Source: Microvelia longipes (lineage: Eukaryota > Arthropoda > Insecta > Hemiptera > Veliidae). From it: a stretch of 64,000 nt of DNA. The translations under genes were made by a program, and so were the position numbers. The notes under the pieces were generated by a model. It worked only from the letters and a program-made list of their open reading frames with translations, was not told where the DNA came from and did no database searches. Location: positions 25,692,577-25,756,576 of the forward strand of contig JACMZG010000008.1 in the NCBI GenBank assembly GCA_018340805.1. The letters run 5' to 3'. The number at the start of each line of letters is the position of its first letter. The first letter of the stretch is position 1. Shown one piece after another: positions 62,176-64,000 of the stretch.

Positions 62176-62589
62176 TTAAAAATTGGAATAAACTCCGGAG
62201 TAGAACTTGTTCAGGAACTTTGTGTCAGTTTTTTTATTTACGTTTTTGTTGCTGTGTATGGAAATCTTAAGGGCTTCCATAAGTTTCCTTTTGTTGACAT
62301 TTCTTTCTTTTTCTAATATTTTGATGTTGGCAAAATCAAATGAATGGGATAACGTAGTGGAATGTTCAGCAAGTGCAGTACTAGTTGACTTCTTAGAGAC
62401 TGTGTATTCATGGTAATAAGTCCTATGCTTGAGTAGTTGGCCGCTCTCCCCGATATAGGTTTTGCTGCAATCTTTACACTGTATTTGGTAAATAGTGCAG
62501 TCTTGGTTTTCAATACATATTTTATCTTTTAGGTTACTGTAGTATTCATCAGTTTTTTTTGGTTTGATAATGGCTTCATAGCCGAAACG
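62176..62589 (-). CDS. PLE GIY-YIG endonuclease domain, open but lacking the RT
   Basis: A 137-codon uninterrupted minus-strand frame with no N-terminal Met, so the C-terminal part of a larger PLE polyprotein. 'DCTIYQIQCKDC' gives the 'GIY'-equivalent strand (G replaced by T) followed by a Cys pair. 'KTYIGESGQLLKHR' contains YIG and the downstream Arg. 'STALAEHS' and 'FANIKILEKE' contain the conserved His and Glu that follow in the family. It ends 'FYSGVYSNF' then TAA. This domain nicks DNA for insertion in intact PLEs. It probably cannot act alone and has no promoter evidence. The open state without frameshifts suggests a young copy. The frame also runs into the inverted terminus at its N-terminal edge. 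Confidence 0.8.
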   Translation of the reverse strand, partial: RFGYEAIIKPKKTDEYYSNLKDKICIENQDCTIYQIQCKDCSKTYIGESGQLLKHRTYYHEYTVSKKSTSTALAEHSTTLSHSFDFANIKILEKERNVNKRKLMEALKISIHSNKNVNKKTDTKFLNKFYSGVYSNF

Positions 62590-62592
62590 TCA
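62563..62592 (+). ncRNA. Hammerhead-like core in PLE terminus (degenerate)
   Basis: 'TTTGATAATGGCTTCATAGC' then CGAAACGTC. GGC/GCC forms stem II and GAAACGTC is the compact stem III/cleavage arrangement of PLE hammerheads. UGAUAA replaces UGAUGA, which should impair activity. The inverted partner is at about 61586-61615 and has GAAATGTC. Confidence 0.45.
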
Positions 62593-62659
62593 CATTAATC
62601 GTCGTTTTTTATTACCACCCTATAGGACACCAACCTTCTCTTAAATTATTATTATGCAA

Positions 62660-63105
62660 TGAAATAAGACATGTCATAAATTCGAGCACAGGGTACCTCC
62701 CAACTTTTTCTTAGATAGTGTGGAGGGTTACCCAGTGTTGTAGGGTGGTGTAACCTAAGACTCAATGCGCTCGTCGTCAGAAAAAAATAAAGGAAAATCT
62801 GGTTTGATAAAATTCACTACGGTCACCCATCCAAGTACTGACCATGCATTATGCTGCTAAACCCAACGGATTCTATAGACTTACAATTCTTGCTTGACAA
62901 CTAATGCTGGGACCTCATGCGTGCCAAATTTCATATTGATCCGATAATTTTACTGGAATTAGAATTTTTTGCAATATGTGCTGAGTCATTAATGACAGCC
63001 AATAAAGTAATACAAATTTCTTTTCTCGGATAGTACAAATAGACCTAGAGGCTGATTTTCGTACCAAGTTCCAACTCTTAGCATAAATACGCTAGGAGGA
63101 TGAAC
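62660..63105 (-). repeat. 5S-SINE copy
   Basis: The tail is 'CAGGGTACCTCCCAACTTTT'. The 5S core lies at about 62812-62875 ('ACGGTCACCCATCCAAGTAC', 'TGACCATGCATTATGCTGCT', 'AAACCC'), with a C box almost identical to 5S. The body runs to 'CTTAGCATAAATACGC'. Confidence 0.7.
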
Positions 63106-64000
63106 TATTTTATAAGGTTTTATAAAACCACGGTCAGATTTAAGGGATGTATTTTGTTGTATATTTCATTTAATTCTGGTTTTAATTTTGCTTTTATATG
63201 TTTTTGAAAGAATGGAGTTTAAGTGACAGATAATTTACCTTGAATGTTTCCTGTCGGTGAACATTTTTATACTTGTTGTGGTTTAATTTATCAGTTCAAA
63301 GAGTTTTCACCCTTTCAGTCCCCTAAAAGTTTTTCCAGAAAATTTTGTTTCAGGTTTTAAGCGTAGGAAGTATTAAATAAAACAAACTAGTATCAATATG
63401 GTCATATGTAACCTACAAAACCCATGCTGTAATCAAGTACCACCATAAACAAAACAATATCTAAACAGTCTGAGTTAATTTCCCCATGGATTATGTCTGA
63501 AGACGAGAGAAAAACTATAGAGAAAAACATGCAAGGAAAAGTTATGAGTATTTATGTATCGATTTTTAAAAAAACATTTTTGTTAATAGTAGAATATGTA
63601 TCTGTGCTGTTAAATGAGATTTTATTACTGCGGAAATTTGTTCATTGACGATCGAAGGGAGTCAAGAACCTATATTCAAATTTTGCATTTATTTTTTTGG
63701 AGGGGGGTGGGCGCGATGAATTGAATAAAATTAATAATCACTTTTTTAGGGATAGAATCGTTTTTAGACACATTTATAAGGCTTAAAATTGACACGCAAA
63801 CAATGTTATTTTCGCTACCTTATTTTAGGTAAGCTGGCTATAACGATATTTTATTGCCGATTAGCAATATCGAGTCATCAAGTATGCAATGAACAAGGCA
63901 GAAAAATGGAATTTTACAGATTTGTAATAAATTTAGCCTCCAAACCGAAGTCAAGGAAATGCTATAAAAATCCTGCACAGGTGAAGCTGGAGCCGGTAAT
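63106..64000. other. Unassigned AT-rich DNA to window end
   Basis: No gene or repeat is recognised. Confidence 0.45.

Larger units (their letters stand above)
61534..62645 (-). mobile_element. 5'-truncated Penelope-like element with inverted termini
   Basis: On the minus strand: terminus in inverse orientation (62645-62561), GIY-YIG endonuclease frame (to 62176), AT-rich 3' untranslated region, and terminus in forward orientation (61617-61534). The 84/85-bp arms ('AGAAGGTTG', 'GTCCTATAGGGTGGTAATAA', 'AACGACGATTAATGTGAC') differ at only a few positions, so the insertion is comparatively recent. The RT is missing. PLE copies with an inverted partial terminal repeat are known. Confidence 0.8.

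Overview
The window is AT-rich, repeat-dominated nuclear DNA from a eukaryote, most likely an invertebrate animal. The evidence is an RTE-type LINE, Penelope-like elements (PLEs) with GIY-YIG endonuclease coding sequence, a 5S-rRNA-derived SINE family, long TA arrays and an N-filled scaffold gap. Nothing in the sequence names the species. I found no convincing host protein gene, functional tRNA or rRNA, operon or CRISPR. Every open reading frame I can assign belongs to a retroelement. Most copies differ from their relatives by single-base and homopolymer indels, so some frameshifts may be assembly error.

Layout. 1-360: 5S-SINE copy. 845-4199: two old copies of a composite non-autonomous element (called HL here, for Helitron/HINE-like) around an old foldback element. 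4200-5540: a locus that recurs at 8.3-14.1 kb and 21.5-23.5 kb and acts as the 'empty site' that dates the HL insertions. 5.8-7.2 kb: 5S-SINE pieces and one tRNA-derived SINE. 8.56-13.0 kb: three HL elements with a PLE terminus between two of them. 9.6-15.9 kb is repeated almost exactly at 18.95-25.4 kb, on either side of a 1,000-N gap (16391-17390). 17.88-18.20 kb: hAT-type MITE with an 8-bp target-site duplication. 26.06-27.78 kb: decayed PLE (minus strand). 29.27-31.3 kb: 5S-SINE interrupted by a small PLE-terminus insertion with an 11-bp duplication, then an inverted pair of PLE termini carrying hammerhead-ribozyme-like cores. 38.06-41.38 kb: 3'-truncated RTE LINE bracketed by 93-bp direct repeats. 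42-58 kb: mainly unassigned DNA with 5S-SINE copies, microsatellites and a PLE scrap. 61.53-62.65 kb: short PLE whose GIY-YIG domain is still open, framed by inverted 85-bp termini.

There is no gene circuit here; the interest is in how the mobile elements are built. The best leads are (1) the HL family, with palindromic 3' ends, tandem repeats and a TA microsatellite core, (2) a CRE-type palindrome and an AP-1/MARE site at a fixed 14-bp spacing, seen in several HL copies and once near 54.2 kb outside HL, (3) PLE termini with hammerhead-like cores in inverted pairs, and (4) a large near-identical duplication across the gap that may be an assembly artefact.
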